Shown: positions 1 through 7,823, counted from the stretch's first letter. The stretch is 16,604 nt of DNA from Bacillota bacterium (GCA_023410675.1 JAEYPM010000012.1:1-16604), one strand, 5' to 3'. Numbers and translations: made by a program. Notes: a model not told the origin generated them from the sequence alone.

Positions 1-2
1 AA

Positions 3-1565
3 TACAATAGCTATGAAGAAGTTACAGGAGAGCTTAGGAAACTATTATCACTAAGTATCCACCAAAATACAAATGCCATGATTACAACACATGATGATAA
101 GATAAAGATCATTGGTGGAAATGCAACGGAAAGAGCAGTACTTGGCTTCGCAGCAAAGGATACTTATGAAGGCGTAGAAAGGATTCATTCAATACCATTT
201 AATAGTGATAACAAATATTCAGCAACACACGTTCATGGTGATTACCACTATACGTTAATTAAAGGAGCACCTGAACGCATTATTAACAAATGTCAATATT
301 ATTTTGATGACAATGGACAAAAACAAGCCTTTAGTGACAGAAAAGTAGTTGAAGATCAAATAGATGTTTTAGCAAATCGTGCTATTAGGGTTCTTGCACT
401 TGCAGTGACAGATAGTGAACTTGACGAAGAGGGTCTTCCAGAGGGTGAATGGACACTAGTTGGTGTTATTGGTATCAGAGACGAAGTAAGGCCAGAATCT
501 GTAACTGCTATTGCCGAAGTGCAAAATGCAGGTGTTCAGGTAGTTATGATCACAGGAGACCGCAAAGATACAGCTGTAGCTATTGCAAAAGAAGCAGGAC
601 TCTTAAAGGACGAAAAAGACATTGTCCTTACTTCTGAAGAGCTCCAAAACTTAGATGATGAAAAGCTAAAAGAAATGCTTCCTAATATCAAAGTTATATC
701 AAGAGCATTACCAAGTGATAAGAGTAGGCTTGTAAAAGTTGCACAAGAGCTCAATCTAGTAGTTGGTATGACAGGCGATGGCGTTAACGATTCCCCAGCT
801 TTAAAGAAAGCGGATGTAGGCTTTGCTATGGGTGGCGGAACAGAGGTAGCAAAAGAAGCTAGTGATATTGTTATTATGGATGATAATTTCAGTTCCATTG
901 ATAAAGCAATCCTCTATGGACGAACGATTTTTAATAGTATACGTAAATTTATTATATTCCAGCTAACGATTAATGTTGCGGCGGTGCTTATTTCTTTTGT
1001 GTCTCCTCTTCTAGGTATGGAAAACAACCCTCTTTCAATTACACAAATACTTTGGGTAAACCTAGTTATGGATACACTTGCAGCATTAGCTTTTGGAGGA
1101 GAGCCAGCACTTAAGAGATTTATGAAGGAAAGACCAAAACGACGAGATGAAAATATTGTTAGTGGCTATATGTGGAGTTCTATCCTTACAGGCAGTATTT
1201 GGGTATTTGCACTCAGTCTCTTTATGCTCTTAACACCTTTTGCAAAAGCTATATTTAGAGAAGGAGCAAATGATAAATACTTATTAACTGGTTACTTTGC
1301 ATTCTTTATATTTGTTGCAGTATTTAACGCATTTAATGCAAGAACAGACAAACTGAATTTGTTTGAAAACATCGGTAAAAACAAAGGGTTTTTGCGTATT
1401 ATTCTGCTCATTACAGTTGTTCAAGTACTCATGACTTACTTAGGAGGCGTTATATTAAGGTGCTTTGGACTAACAATCAATGAATGGATCTTTGTAATTA
1501 TTGCGGCAATAACAATTATACCTGTAGACTTAGTAAGAAAGATTATTGTAGGATCTAAAAATTAA
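3..1565 (+). CDS. P-type Ca2+-transporting ATPase, P2B (PMCA-like), C-terminal part; 5' end outside the window
   Basis: ATP-driven cation pump of the cytoplasmic membrane, probably exporting Ca2+. The frame is open to the window edge, so the N-terminus, M1-M4 and the DKTGT phosphorylation site lie upstream. Counting from the ATG at 78, the nucleotide-binding domain shows KGAPE (62-66), and the P domain shows MITGD (157-161) and GMTGDGVNDSP (230-240). M5 to M10 follow from about residue 290. M5 reads QLTINVAAV and M6 reads WVNLVMDTLAAL. The N (299) and the N/D pair (328, 332) match the single Ca2+ site of plasma-membrane pumps, and alanine sits where SERCA has its site-I glutamate. FNAFNAR in M8 also resembles PMCA. 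The ATG at 78 lies inside a conserved segment and is not the true start. The first TerD gene begins 69 bases downstream, so cotranscription is likely. The family is clear, but the Ca2+ substrate is inferred from motifs. Confidence 0.93.
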   Translation, partial: YNSYEEVTGELRKLLSLSIHQNTNAMITTHDDKIKIIGGNATERAVLGFAAKDTYEGVERIHSIPFNSDNKYSATHVHGDYHYTLIKGAPERIINKCQYYFDDNGQKQAFSDRKVVEDQIDVLANRAIRVLALAVTDSELDEEGLPEGEWTLVGVIGIRDEVRPESVTAIAEVQNAGVQVVMITGDRKDTAVAIAKEAGLLKDEKDIVLTSEELQNLDDEKLKEMLPNIKVISRALPSDKSRLVKVAQELNLVVGMTGDGVNDSPALKKADVGFAMGGGTEVAKEASDIVIMDDNFSSIDKAILYGRTIFNSIRKFIIFQLTINVAAVLISFVSPLLGMENNPLSITQILWVNLVMDTLAALAFGGEPALKRFMKERPKRRDENIVSGYMWSSILTGSIWVFALSLFMLLTPFAKAIFREGANDKYLLTGYFAFFIFVAVFNAFNARTDKLNLFENIGKNKGFLRIILLITVVQVLMTYLGGVILRCFGLTINEWIFVIIAAITIIPVDLVRKIIVGSKN

Positions 1566-1579
1566 TGAGTGATAGAACT

Positions 1580-1607
1580 CTAGAATACTTTAGTATTTTA
1601 GTCTTTA
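1580..1607 (+). terminator. Weak hairpin between the ATPase and terD genes
   Basis: A 9-bp stem (CTAGAATAC at 1580-1588 with GTATTTTAG at 1593-1601, one G-U pair, loop TTTA) stands 15 bases after the ATPase stop. It is AT-rich and followed only by TCTTTAT. It might be a weak terminator or an mRNA processing/stability site that partly uncouples the TerD gene from the ATPase. Weak evidence. Confidence 0.3.
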
Positions 1608-1634
1608 TCAAAATATAATTAAGGAGTGATTTAG

Positions 1635-2216
1635 ATGGGAATTAGTTTACAAAAAGGGCAAAAAATAGACTTAACAAAGCAAAATCCAGGACTTACAAAA
1701 CTATTGGTTGGACTTGGTTGGGATACAAATAAATATGATGGTGGATTTGATTTTGATTTAGATGCAGTTGCATTTTTACTTGGTGAAAGTGGAAAGGTAG
1801 TAGGAGAAAATGATGTTATATTCTACAATAACAAAACACATCCAAGTGGCGGCGTTGAACATCAAGGAGATAACTTAACAGGTGAGGGCGAAGGTGACGA
1901 CGAAGTTATTAAAGTAGACTTATCTAAAGTACCTGCAAATATTAGCAAGATAGATTTTACAGTTACTATTCACGAAGCAGACACAAGAAAACAGAATTTT
2001 GGTATGGTGTCTAATGCTTTTATTAGGATCGTAGATGAAGCTACAGGAACAGAACTTGTAAGATATGATCTTGGAGAAGATTTCTCAATTGAAACAGCAG
2101 TTGTAGTTGCCGAATTATATAGAAATGGTAGCGAGTGGAAATTCAACGCTATCGGAAGTGGTTTCCAAGGAGGACTTGCAGCACTTTGTGGCAACTTTGG
2201 TGTAGCAGTAGGCTGA
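1635..2216 (+). CDS. terD: TerD family protein (canonical, Ca2+-binding type)
   Basis: Cytoplasmic TerD-domain protein of the tellurite-resistance/general stress family. Members bind Ca2+ and are thought to work with membrane partners in metal or membrane stress. The 193 residues match the usual single-domain length. The N-terminus GISLQKGQKIDL, the acidic DGGFDFDLDAVAF segment (about 36-48), GDNLTGEGEGDDE (about 79-91) and the end FNAIGSGFQGGLAALC are all present, so the predicted Ca2+ ligands are intact. The start is ATG behind AAGGAG at 1621-1626. It is the first of three stand-alone TerD genes and closely resembles the one at 3779. TerD, TerE and TerZ paralogues cannot be told apart reliably here, so the symbol is a family label. 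Confidence 0.95.
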   Translation: MGISLQKGQKIDLTKQNPGLTKLLVGLGWDTNKYDGGFDFDLDAVAFLLGESGKVVGENDVIFYNNKTHPSGGVEHQGDNLTGEGEGDDEVIKVDLSKVPANISKIDFTVTIHEADTRKQNFGMVSNAFIRIVDEATGTELVRYDLGEDFSIETAVVVAELYRNGSEWKFNAIGSGFQGGLAALCGNFGVAVG

Positions 2217-2324
2217 TAGAATAGAGATACTAGGTGTTATTTCTAAGTCGTTATGGATCAATTCACCCTATTCATTGAGAAGGGGGAAGAAATCTTTATT
2301 AATTATGAGTAGTATTTGAAATTA

Positions 2325-2375
2325 TATATAGAGTGCACAGAGCAAGACATAATCTTTACCTGTGCATTCTATATA
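2325..2375 (+). promoter_or_regulatory. Long stem-loop in the leader of the AIM24-family gene
   Basis: A 16-bp stem is formed by 2325-2340 (TATATAGAGTGCACAG) and 2360-2375 (CTGTGCATTCTATATA). All pairs are Watson-Crick except one G-U, and the loop has 19 bases. No T-tract follows, and the AGGAGGG ribosome site of the next gene starts 7 bases after the stem. This does not look like an intrinsic terminator. It fits an RNA processing, stability or translation-control element, or a small palindromic repeat. The gap 2217-2393 shows nothing else clear. Confidence 0.6.
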
Positions 2376-2393
2376 ACCAGTAGGAGGGATAGG

Positions 2394-3083
2394 GTGAGCT
2401 ACGAAATACTATATCAAGGTGCATTTCCAATAGTAAAATATAAATTAAGACAAGGTGAACGCATAAAAGCAGAATCTGATGCAATGATTGCTATGTCACC
2501 CACCATAGATGTAACAGGTGGCGTTGAAGGTGGTTTGGTTCGTGGATTTACGAGAATGCTAGCAGGTGAGAAGTTTTTCTTCCAGTACCTAACAGCAACA
2601 CGTGGAGAGGGTGAAGTGCTTTTTGGTCATGCAATTCCAGGGGGCATTATAGATGTTGAATTAGATGGAACTTATGGACTTAGAGTTCAAAAAGATGGAT
2701 TTTTAGCAAGCACAGAAGGCGTTGATGTTGATACTAAGGTGCAAAACTTAGTGCAAGGGATATTTTCTAAAGAAGGCTTTTTTGTGCTCAATGTAAAAGG
2801 GAAGGGAACTGTATTTCTAAGCAGTTATGGAGCAATACATCCGATTAATCTTGCAGCTGGTGAAGAAGTCATTATTGATAATGGACACTTAGTTGCATGG
2901 GCAGATTATATGCAATATACTATTGAAAAAGCATCTAGTAGTGGATGGGCTCAAAGTATCATGTCTGGGGAGTGCCTTGTGTGCAGGTTTAGAGGACCTG
3001 GTGTTATTTTAATTCAAACCAGAAATCCCAGTGGGTTTAAAAATTGGTTAGCAAAGATGGGATTTACAACATCAAGTAGATAA
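2394..3083 (+). CDS. AIM24/TIGR00266 family protein
   Basis: A 229-residue protein of the AIM24 (DUF124, TIGR00266) family, a beta-rich, glycine-rich fold of unknown biochemical role. Family features are the start SYEILYQGAFPIVKYKL, the KAESDAMIAMSP segment (about 25-36), a GG-rich stretch GGVEGGLVRGF, and a repeated beta pattern ending in GPGVILIQTRNP. The frame is open upstream to a TTG at 2316. The GTG at 2394 is preferred because AGGAGGG lies at 2382-2388, the family normally begins with this sequence, and the upstream stretch is occupied by a stem-loop. It has no signal peptide or membrane segment. It lies 27 bases before the next TerD gene, inside a TerD cluster, which suggests a shared stress role. 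The molecular function cannot be given. Confidence 0.9.
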   Translation: MSYEILYQGAFPIVKYKLRQGERIKAESDAMIAMSPTIDVTGGVEGGLVRGFTRMLAGEKFFFQYLTATRGEGEVLFGHAIPGGIIDVELDGTYGLRVQKDGFLASTEGVDVDTKVQNLVQGIFSKEGFFVLNVKGKGTVFLSSYGAIHPINLAAGEEVIIDNGHLVAWADYMQYTIEKASSSGWAQSIMSGECLVCRFRGPGVILIQTRNPSGFKNWLAKMGFTTSSR

Positions 3084-3110
3084 TGTGTTGTAAGTTAGGA
3101 GGAATATTTC

Positions 3111-3716
3111 ATGGCAGTAAATTTACAAAAGGGTCAAAAAGTAGATTTAACAAAAGGTAGAAGTGGGCTAAGAGAAGTGATCGTTGGTCTTGGCTGGGAT
3201 GAAGTGGAACAAGATAGAAGTTTTTTTGGAAGTCTTTTTTCGAAACCTAAGCAAGCTATTGATTGTGATGCTTCTGCCATAGTATGTGGCCCAGATGGAA
3301 AATTAAGTCAAGCAAGTGATGTTGTCTATTTTGGAAATCTGACACATAGAAGTGGCTGTATCCTTCATAAAGGGGATAACTTAACAGGAGAAGGCAAAGG
3401 AGATGATGAGCAAATCGTCGTAATCCTTGATAAAATGCCACCTAATGTGAGTAAGATTGTATTTGTTGTTAATATTTTTCAGGCGGCTGCAAGACAACAG
3501 CATTTTGGTCTTATCAAAAATGCATTTATTCGTGTAATAGATGCCAGCACTCATGAAGAACTTTGCCGATATAATTTAAGTGAGAAAACTTATGATGGCA
3601 TGACGGCTATGATATTTGGTGAACTCTATCGTTATGAAAACGAATGGAAATTTAGTGCAATTGGTGAAGCAACAAGAGATGATTCAATTAAAGACCTAAG
3701 TTTAAGGTATAGGTAA
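3111..3716 (+). CDS. TerD family protein, divergent, with an insertion
   Basis: Second TerD-domain protein, 201 residues. The frame of the fold is clear: MAVNLQKGQKVDLTK, VIVGLGWDE, GDNLTGEGKGDDE and NEWKFSAIGEA. It differs from its neighbours in two places. About 13 residues with the sequence SFFGSLFSKPKQ are inserted after GLGWDE, next to the first acidic loop, and DFDLDA has become AIDCDASA. The C-terminus also lacks the GYQGGLAALC ending and finishes in a short charged tail. The second acidic stretch is intact, so some Ca2+ binding may remain. The start is ATG behind AGGAGG at 3097-3102. It may be a specialised partner of the canonical TerD proteins made at 1635 and 3779. Confidence 0.92.
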   Translation: MAVNLQKGQKVDLTKGRSGLREVIVGLGWDEVEQDRSFFGSLFSKPKQAIDCDASAIVCGPDGKLSQASDVVYFGNLTHRSGCILHKGDNLTGEGKGDDEQIVVILDKMPPNVSKIVFVVNIFQAAARQQHFGLIKNAFIRVIDASTHEELCRYNLSEKTYDGMTAMIFGELYRYENEWKFSAIGEATRDDSIKDLSLRYR

Positions 3717-3778
3717 TTGATAAATTGCGTGATCAATCAAATGATGTATAAAATAAGGTATATAAGGAGGACTAAATT

Positions 3779-4363
3779 ATGGCAGTGAATCTTGCGAAAG
3801 GACAACGCGTAAGTCTGGATAAATCTATGACAAGAGCTCTTGTAGGACTAGGATGGGATGTCAATCGATATGATGGGGGCTATGATTTTGACCTAGATGC
3901 CGCAGCATTTTTACTGGGCGAAAGTGGAAAAGTGCTTAATGATTCAGATTTTATTTTTTACAATAATTTGAACGGAAGAAATGGTGCTGTAGTACATACA
4001 GGAGATAATCTTACTGGAGCTGGCGATGGAGATGATGAAGTCATCCTTATCGATTTTACAAAGGTGCCTAGCGAGATTCATAAAATTGCCATTACCGTAA
4101 CCATTCATGATGCACAAACAAGAAGACAAAATTTTGGTCAAGTATCGAATGCCTATGTAAGAGTGGCAAGAATGGAAACAGAAAATGACCTTACAGGAGA
4201 AACAGCATTCCGCTTTAATTTAGTAGAAGAATTTTCAGTTGAGACAGCTTTAGTAGTATGTGAGATATATAGACATGGAAATGACTGGAAGTTTAATGCT
4301 ATAGGTGCAGGATATCAAGGAGGACTTGCAGCTTTGTGTCGTAGCTTTGGCATCAATGTTTAA
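3779..4363 (+). CDS. terD: TerD family protein (canonical, Ca2+-binding type)
   Basis: Third stand-alone TerD protein, 194 residues, cytoplasmic. The acidic loop reads YDGGYDFDLDAAAFLLGESGK and is followed by FYNN and GDNLTGAGDGDDE. It ends in FNAIGAGYQGGLAALC, as in the copy at 1635. Both predicted Ca2+-binding acidic segments are intact. One difference from the first copy is a slightly longer loop, ARMETENDLTGE, in the second half. The start is ATG behind AAGGAGG at 3764-3770. The 62-base gap before it shows no convincing promoter. A terminator-like hairpin follows the gene, so this may end the first transcript of the cluster. TerD versus TerE naming is not decidable here. Confidence 0.95.
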   Translation: MAVNLAKGQRVSLDKSMTRALVGLGWDVNRYDGGYDFDLDAAAFLLGESGKVLNDSDFIFYNNLNGRNGAVVHTGDNLTGAGDGDDEVILIDFTKVPSEIHKIAITVTIHDAQTRRQNFGQVSNAYVRVARMETENDLTGETAFRFNLVEEFSVETALVVCEIYRHGNDWKFNAIGAGYQGGLAALCRSFGINV

Positions 4364-4369
4364 AATATC

Positions 4370-4411
4370 GCACAGTGAAGGGGTCAACTATTTTGCCCCT
4401 TCATTTTGTGC
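4370..4411 (+). terminator. Probable intrinsic terminator after the third TerD gene
   Basis: TGAAGGGG (4376-4383) pairs with CCCCTTCA (4396-4403) as an 8-bp G+C-containing stem, followed directly by TTTTGTG. The outer GCACA/TGTGC bases (4370-4374, 4407-4411) can extend the stem past a bulge. It starts 6 bases after the stop codon. It may end or attenuate transcription between the stand-alone TerD genes and the fusion/enzyme genes. Confidence 0.6.
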
Positions 4412-4425
4412 ATTATGTAAGGTTG

Positions 4426-4452
4426 TTTATCATATTTTATAAAAATGATAAA
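4426..4452 (+). promoter_or_regulatory. AT-rich stem-loop upstream of the TerD fusion gene
   Basis: TTTATCAT (4426-4433) and ATGATAAA (4445-4452) form a perfect 8-bp arm pair with an 11-base loop. It lies just before the AAGGGG ribosome site (4455-4460) of the gene at 4469. It could be a protein-binding palindrome or a leader hairpin. There is no good -35/-10 pair here. Low confidence in function. Confidence 0.35.
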
Positions 4453-4468
4453 ATAAGGGGTATAAAAT

Positions 4469-5671
4469 ATGAGTGCTAATATTCAATATATGCTAGATAG
4501 TGTAAATGCAAATGGCACAGTTCAATTACCTGTTGGGGAATTTAAAGGTCCTTTTTATATAAGAAAAGCATGCACTATTATTGGAAACGGAGCGACTTTG
4601 TGGGGCAAACAAGGGCCAGTTTTGGTCATTGAAGCACAGGGCGTTACCGTTAAGAATTTAAGAATAGAGGTTACTGAAGAACCAGTAAAACCTGAAGATT
4701 TTATATGTTTAGTGGATAAGTCAGGGCATACAGTATATGAACAAATAGAGATTATAGGAAATGTGGTAGGCGTGCCAGGAGAAGATGGTGTATGGAATAT
4801 TCCTAAAGTGATTTCACTTGGTAGTTTCCCAGCAGATACAGAGGCTACTTTTAATATCGAGGTCATGACACCAGTAAATCTTAATATACATTCTATGGTT
4901 AAAGATATCAATCTATCATCTACCCAGCTTACTCCAGGTAAGCATGTACTGATTCTTCAAACAAGTAAATTAAAGGAAGAGACATTTTTATATGGAGAAG
5001 TTTTATTTAACTCAACTTTTATAAGGAGAAGCTATTTAAGTGGAAGAGTTAAAAGTGAAGGCACTAACTATACATATAATCAATTAATTTATGAAACAAA
5101 AGAAAACAGCAACGTTATAACACCAATGATATTAGATTCCAATATAACCCAACTTAAAAGAGGAGAACGTATATCTATTCAAGATTTGTTAGGAAGTAGT
5201 ATTAGGTTAAATTTGCACTATTCAGCAACACTTCAAGAAATGGAAATAGATCCTTATGTATTTTTACTAAGTGAAAGTTTGAAGGCAGTTAGCGAGGATC
5301 ATCTCGTGTTTTTTGGGAACCCTTCTTCAAAATGTGGTGGTGTACATTATTTAGAAGAAAATCATGAGAAGTATATAGAAATCAATTTAGAAAATATACC
5401 TTCCGAGGTTCATACGATTTCCATTGCTTATTCTATATATGGAGATAAGCCAAACTTCAATTTTTCTAAAGTCATCAGCCCAACAATTAGTATCTTTTCA
5501 ATGGGCGAAGAGAAGATGCGTTTTTCACCAGATAATTTACTTATAGAAACGACTATTACATCAGTAGAGTTTTATAGGTATAAAAATGAGTGGAAGTTAA
5601 AAGCTATTGGAGCAGGTTATAGGGATGGGCTAAAGCGTTTGTGTGAAAATTATGGTCTAACGGTATTATAA
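4469..5671 (+). CDS. Two-domain protein: beta-helix-like N-terminus fused to a degenerate TerD domain
   Basis: A 400-residue cytoplasmic protein with no signal peptide. Residues 17-75 (LPVGEFKGPFYIRKACTIIG, then VLVIEAQGVTVKNLRIEV) read like the first turns of a right-handed beta-helix of the pectate-lyase kind. Residues 76-215 are beta-rich and unassigned. From about 224 the TerD pattern returns: ITQLKRGERISI, DPYVFLLSESLKAVSEDHLVFF, NIPSEVHTISIAYSI, FYRYKNEWKLKAIGAGYRDGLKRLC. The Ca2+ motifs are lost. DFDLDA has become EMEIDP (257-262), and the GDNLTG-GDDE stretch has shrunk to EENHEKYIEI. Ca2+ binding by this domain is therefore unlikely, and it may act as a structural partner of the canonical TerD proteins. 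The start is ATG behind AAGGGG. The gene lies 30 bases before the enzyme genes, so it may tie the TerD part to the enzyme part. The TerD half is certain; the beta-helix reading is tentative. Confidence 0.85.
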   Translation: MSANIQYMLDSVNANGTVQLPVGEFKGPFYIRKACTIIGNGATLWGKQGPVLVIEAQGVTVKNLRIEVTEEPVKPEDFICLVDKSGHTVYEQIEIIGNVVGVPGEDGVWNIPKVISLGSFPADTEATFNIEVMTPVNLNIHSMVKDINLSSTQLTPGKHVLILQTSKLKEETFLYGEVLFNSTFIRRSYLSGRVKSEGTNYTYNQLIYETKENSNVITPMILDSNITQLKRGERISIQDLLGSSIRLNLHYSATLQEMEIDPYVFLLSESLKAVSEDHLVFFGNPSSKCGGVHYLEENHEKYIEINLENIPSEVHTISIAYSIYGDKPNFNFSKVISPTISIFSMGEEKMRFSPDNLLIETTITSVEFYRYKNEWKLKAIGAGYRDGLKRLCENYGLTVL

Positions 5672-5701
5672 ACAATATAAGGGAGTAGGAAGATTAGTGC
5701 T

Positions 5702-6733
5702 ATGAAATATGAATTTAACGACATTCGTATACCAGGGAAAAGTTGGAATAAATATGCATCAAAAGAACTATTACAATATGCTATAGGTGGCTTATTATAT
5801 ACGCCAGCAGTCCATTTAACTGTAGCAGAATCTATTAGAGATAAAAAATATGAACATGTAAAATCAATGGCATTATGTCTAGAGGATTCGATAACAGATG
5901 ATAGCCTTACACATGCAGAGGATGTGCTTACACAGACAATCTCAAAAATACATGAGTATGTGTTAAAAAGAGAAATAGATATAGACGATCTACCACTTAT
6001 TTTTATTCGCATAAGAAGTGCAGAGCAAATGAAAAGAATAGCTGATAGGCTATGTGAGCACTACGAAGTGATTACGGGTTTTATTATTCCAAAATTTGAT
6101 TTAGGAAATACTAAGGATTATATTGATACACTTCATTATGTAAACAGAACATTAGTAAAGCAAAAAATATATATTATGCCAATTATTGAAAGTCATAATG
6201 TATTAAATATAAATACAAGAATACCGGAATTGGTTGGAATTAAAGAAAGTTTATCAGAAGTCAAAGACTATGTTTTAAATATCAGAGTAGGTGGCAATGA
6301 TTTTTGTAACCAATATGGCTTTAGACGCAGTAGCCACAATACTATTTATGATATAGGCGTGATCAATAGCGTTCTATCAGATATTATGAATGTTTTTGGT
6401 AAAGAGTACATCATTTCAGCTCCTGTATGGGAGTATTTTTCAGGAAGCACGGTTAATGGATGGGCAAAAGGTTTAAGAAGAGAGCTTGAAAAAGATAAGC
6501 TAAACGGCTTTGTTGGGAAAACTGCTATCCATCCTTCGCAGTTAGAAGTGATTCAAAGAGCCATGGTTGTAGATTATGGGGATTATATGGACGCAAAGGC
6601 TGTATTAGACATGGGTAAGGAAATGCTTGCCGTTCAAAAAAGTGCCTATAATGAACGGATGAATGAAGTAAAAGTACATACTAAATGGGCACGCAAAGTA
6701 CTTCACTTAGCAGAGATTTATGGAGTGAACTAA
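5702..6733 (+). CDS. HpcH/HpaI aldolase / citrate lyase beta-subunit family protein
   Basis: A C-C lyase-type (beta/alpha)8-barrel enzyme, 343 residues, of the kind found in Ter-linked operons. Related enzymes cleave or join acyl-CoA or keto acids using Mg2+. Visible motifs are LEDSI (60-64), FIRIRS (101-106), PKFD (130-133), PIIES with the likely metal ligand E163, RVGGND with the likely metal ligand D200, and GKTAIHPSQ near 272-280. The start is ATG behind GGGAGTAGGA; a nearby GTG at 5697 is out of frame. The stop codon is one base before the ATP-grasp start, so the two are surely cotranslated. In the predicted pathway it would make or break a carbon skeleton for the ATP-grasp and PRTase enzymes. 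Its true substrate is unknown. Confidence 0.92.
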   Translation: MKYEFNDIRIPGKSWNKYASKELLQYAIGGLLYTPAVHLTVAESIRDKKYEHVKSMALCLEDSITDDSLTHAEDVLTQTISKIHEYVLKREIDIDDLPLIFIRIRSAEQMKRIADRLCEHYEVITGFIIPKFDLGNTKDYIDTLHYVNRTLVKQKIYIMPIIESHNVLNINTRIPELVGIKESLSEVKDYVLNIRVGGNDFCNQYGFRRSSHNTIYDIGVINSVLSDIMNVFGKEYIISAPVWEYFSGSTVNGWAKGLRRELEKDKLNGFVGKTAIHPSQLEVIQRAMVVDYGDYMDAKAVLDMGKEMLAVQKSAYNERMNEVKVHTKWARKVLHLAEIYGVN

Positions 6734-6734
6734 T

Positions 6735-7751
6735 ATGAAAAAAACAGTTAACGTGTGGTTTAATCATTGGTTTAGTACAGCTTATTATATTATTGATCTT
6801 CTAAAAAAAGATGAAGCAATAGATTTTTATGTTATTGGGACAAATATGAGCCTTGATTCTCCCATAAAACTTATGTGCGATGAATGGTACCAAGAACCAG
6901 AAGACATTAGTGATAAGCAATACCTTGATTTTTGTCTTGAGTTTTGCAAGAACAATCACATCGAAGTATTCGTCCCCAAAAGAGGCATGGATGTGATTTG
7001 CAAAAACTTAAGCCGTTTTGAGGAGCTATCTGTCAAGGTTCTAGTAGAAAGAGACTATGAGAAATTTGCCATGTTCAATGATAAGGCACAAACCTACGAC
7101 TATTGCAATAACTTTGCACCAGCCTATGTACCCATGCATAATATTGTTAATACTGCTGAGGAATTTAAAAAAGCATATGAAGGCATAGTCAAGCATTATG
7201 AAAGAGTATGTATTAAATTTGCACAAGACGAAGGAGCAAGAAGTTTTAGGGTTATTGATCCATCTATTAGTCAAAATAATGGGCTATATAGAACTGTAGG
7301 CAACAAGATGACTCTAGAACAAGCACTTTCAGTACTGAGTCAGCAAGGTAGTTTTCCCGATCTCATTGTCATGCCTTACTTAGCAGGTAATGAAGTAAGT
7401 ATTGATTGCTTAAATACTGAAAAGGGGCTTATCTATGTGCCAAGAATTAAAAATGGGACACGGATCACAGAAATATGTTATAATCAAGAAATTGTAGATG
7501 TATGTCATGTGTTTTGCAAACAGTTACAGTTAACAATGCCATTTAATATTCAGTTTAAATATCATGAAGAGCAATTGTTTTTGTTAGAGATTAATACGAG
7601 AATGTCAGGGGGTATCCAGCTTTCATCTCTTGGCTCTGGCGTTAATATACCTAATATTGCAATAAACCAGTTAATAGGTAATAATAAAGAGTGGCAATTA
7701 GATACGAAACATAAAAAAGTAACATATATTGAAAAACCACTTATACTTTAG
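6735..7751 (+). CDS. ATP-grasp ligase of the Ter biosynthetic module
   Basis: A 338-residue ATP-grasp protein. The family joins a carboxylate to an amine or thiol by way of an acyl-phosphate. The central domain shows NDK (115-117), the ATP-binding stretch CIKFAQDEGARSFR (159-172), MPYLAGNEVSID (213-224), NIQF (271-274) and the Mg2+ site EINTRMSGG (285-293). The catalytic core looks complete. The start is ATG, with GGAG at 6722-6725 inside the end of the preceding gene, and only one base separates the two. The carboxylate is probably a product of the upstream lyase, and the acceptor cannot be told from sequence. A 72-base gap with no visible element separates it from the next gene. Confidence 0.93.
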   Translation: MKKTVNVWFNHWFSTAYYIIDLLKKDEAIDFYVIGTNMSLDSPIKLMCDEWYQEPEDISDKQYLDFCLEFCKNNHIEVFVPKRGMDVICKNLSRFEELSVKVLVERDYEKFAMFNDKAQTYDYCNNFAPAYVPMHNIVNTAEEFKKAYEGIVKHYERVCIKFAQDEGARSFRVIDPSISQNNGLYRTVGNKMTLEQALSVLSQQGSFPDLIVMPYLAGNEVSIDCLNTEKGLIYVPRIKNGTRITEICYNQEIVDVCHVFCKQLQLTMPFNIQFKYHEEQLFLLEINTRMSGGIQLSSLGSGVNIPNIAINQLIGNNKEWQLDTKHKKVTYIEKPLIL

Positions 7752-7823
7752 AAAACAAACTTAGCGAATGAACTACACAATATAAATTCTACAAAAACTA
7801 TTTAATAGGCAAAGGACATAAAT

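Noticed and set aside
536..898. Minus-strand open frame within the ATPase
   Set aside because: It lies opposite highly conserved P-domain codons, has no ribosome site and gives a low-complexity serine-rich product.
1614..1619. TATAAT as a -10 element for the first TerD gene
   Set aside because: It lies directly before the ribosome site, so transcription would start inside that site, and no -35 stands at a suitable distance.
2316..2393. Longer form of the AIM24-family protein from TTG at 2316
   Set aside because: No ribosome site before the TTG, the extra residues do not fit the family, and the stretch is taken up by a stem-loop. GTG at 2394 has AGGAGGG.
3717..3770. Promoter before the third TerD gene (TTGATA or TTGCGT with TATAAA)
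   Set aside because: TTGATA is 24 bases from TATAAA, too far, and TTGCGT matches the -35 consensus poorly.
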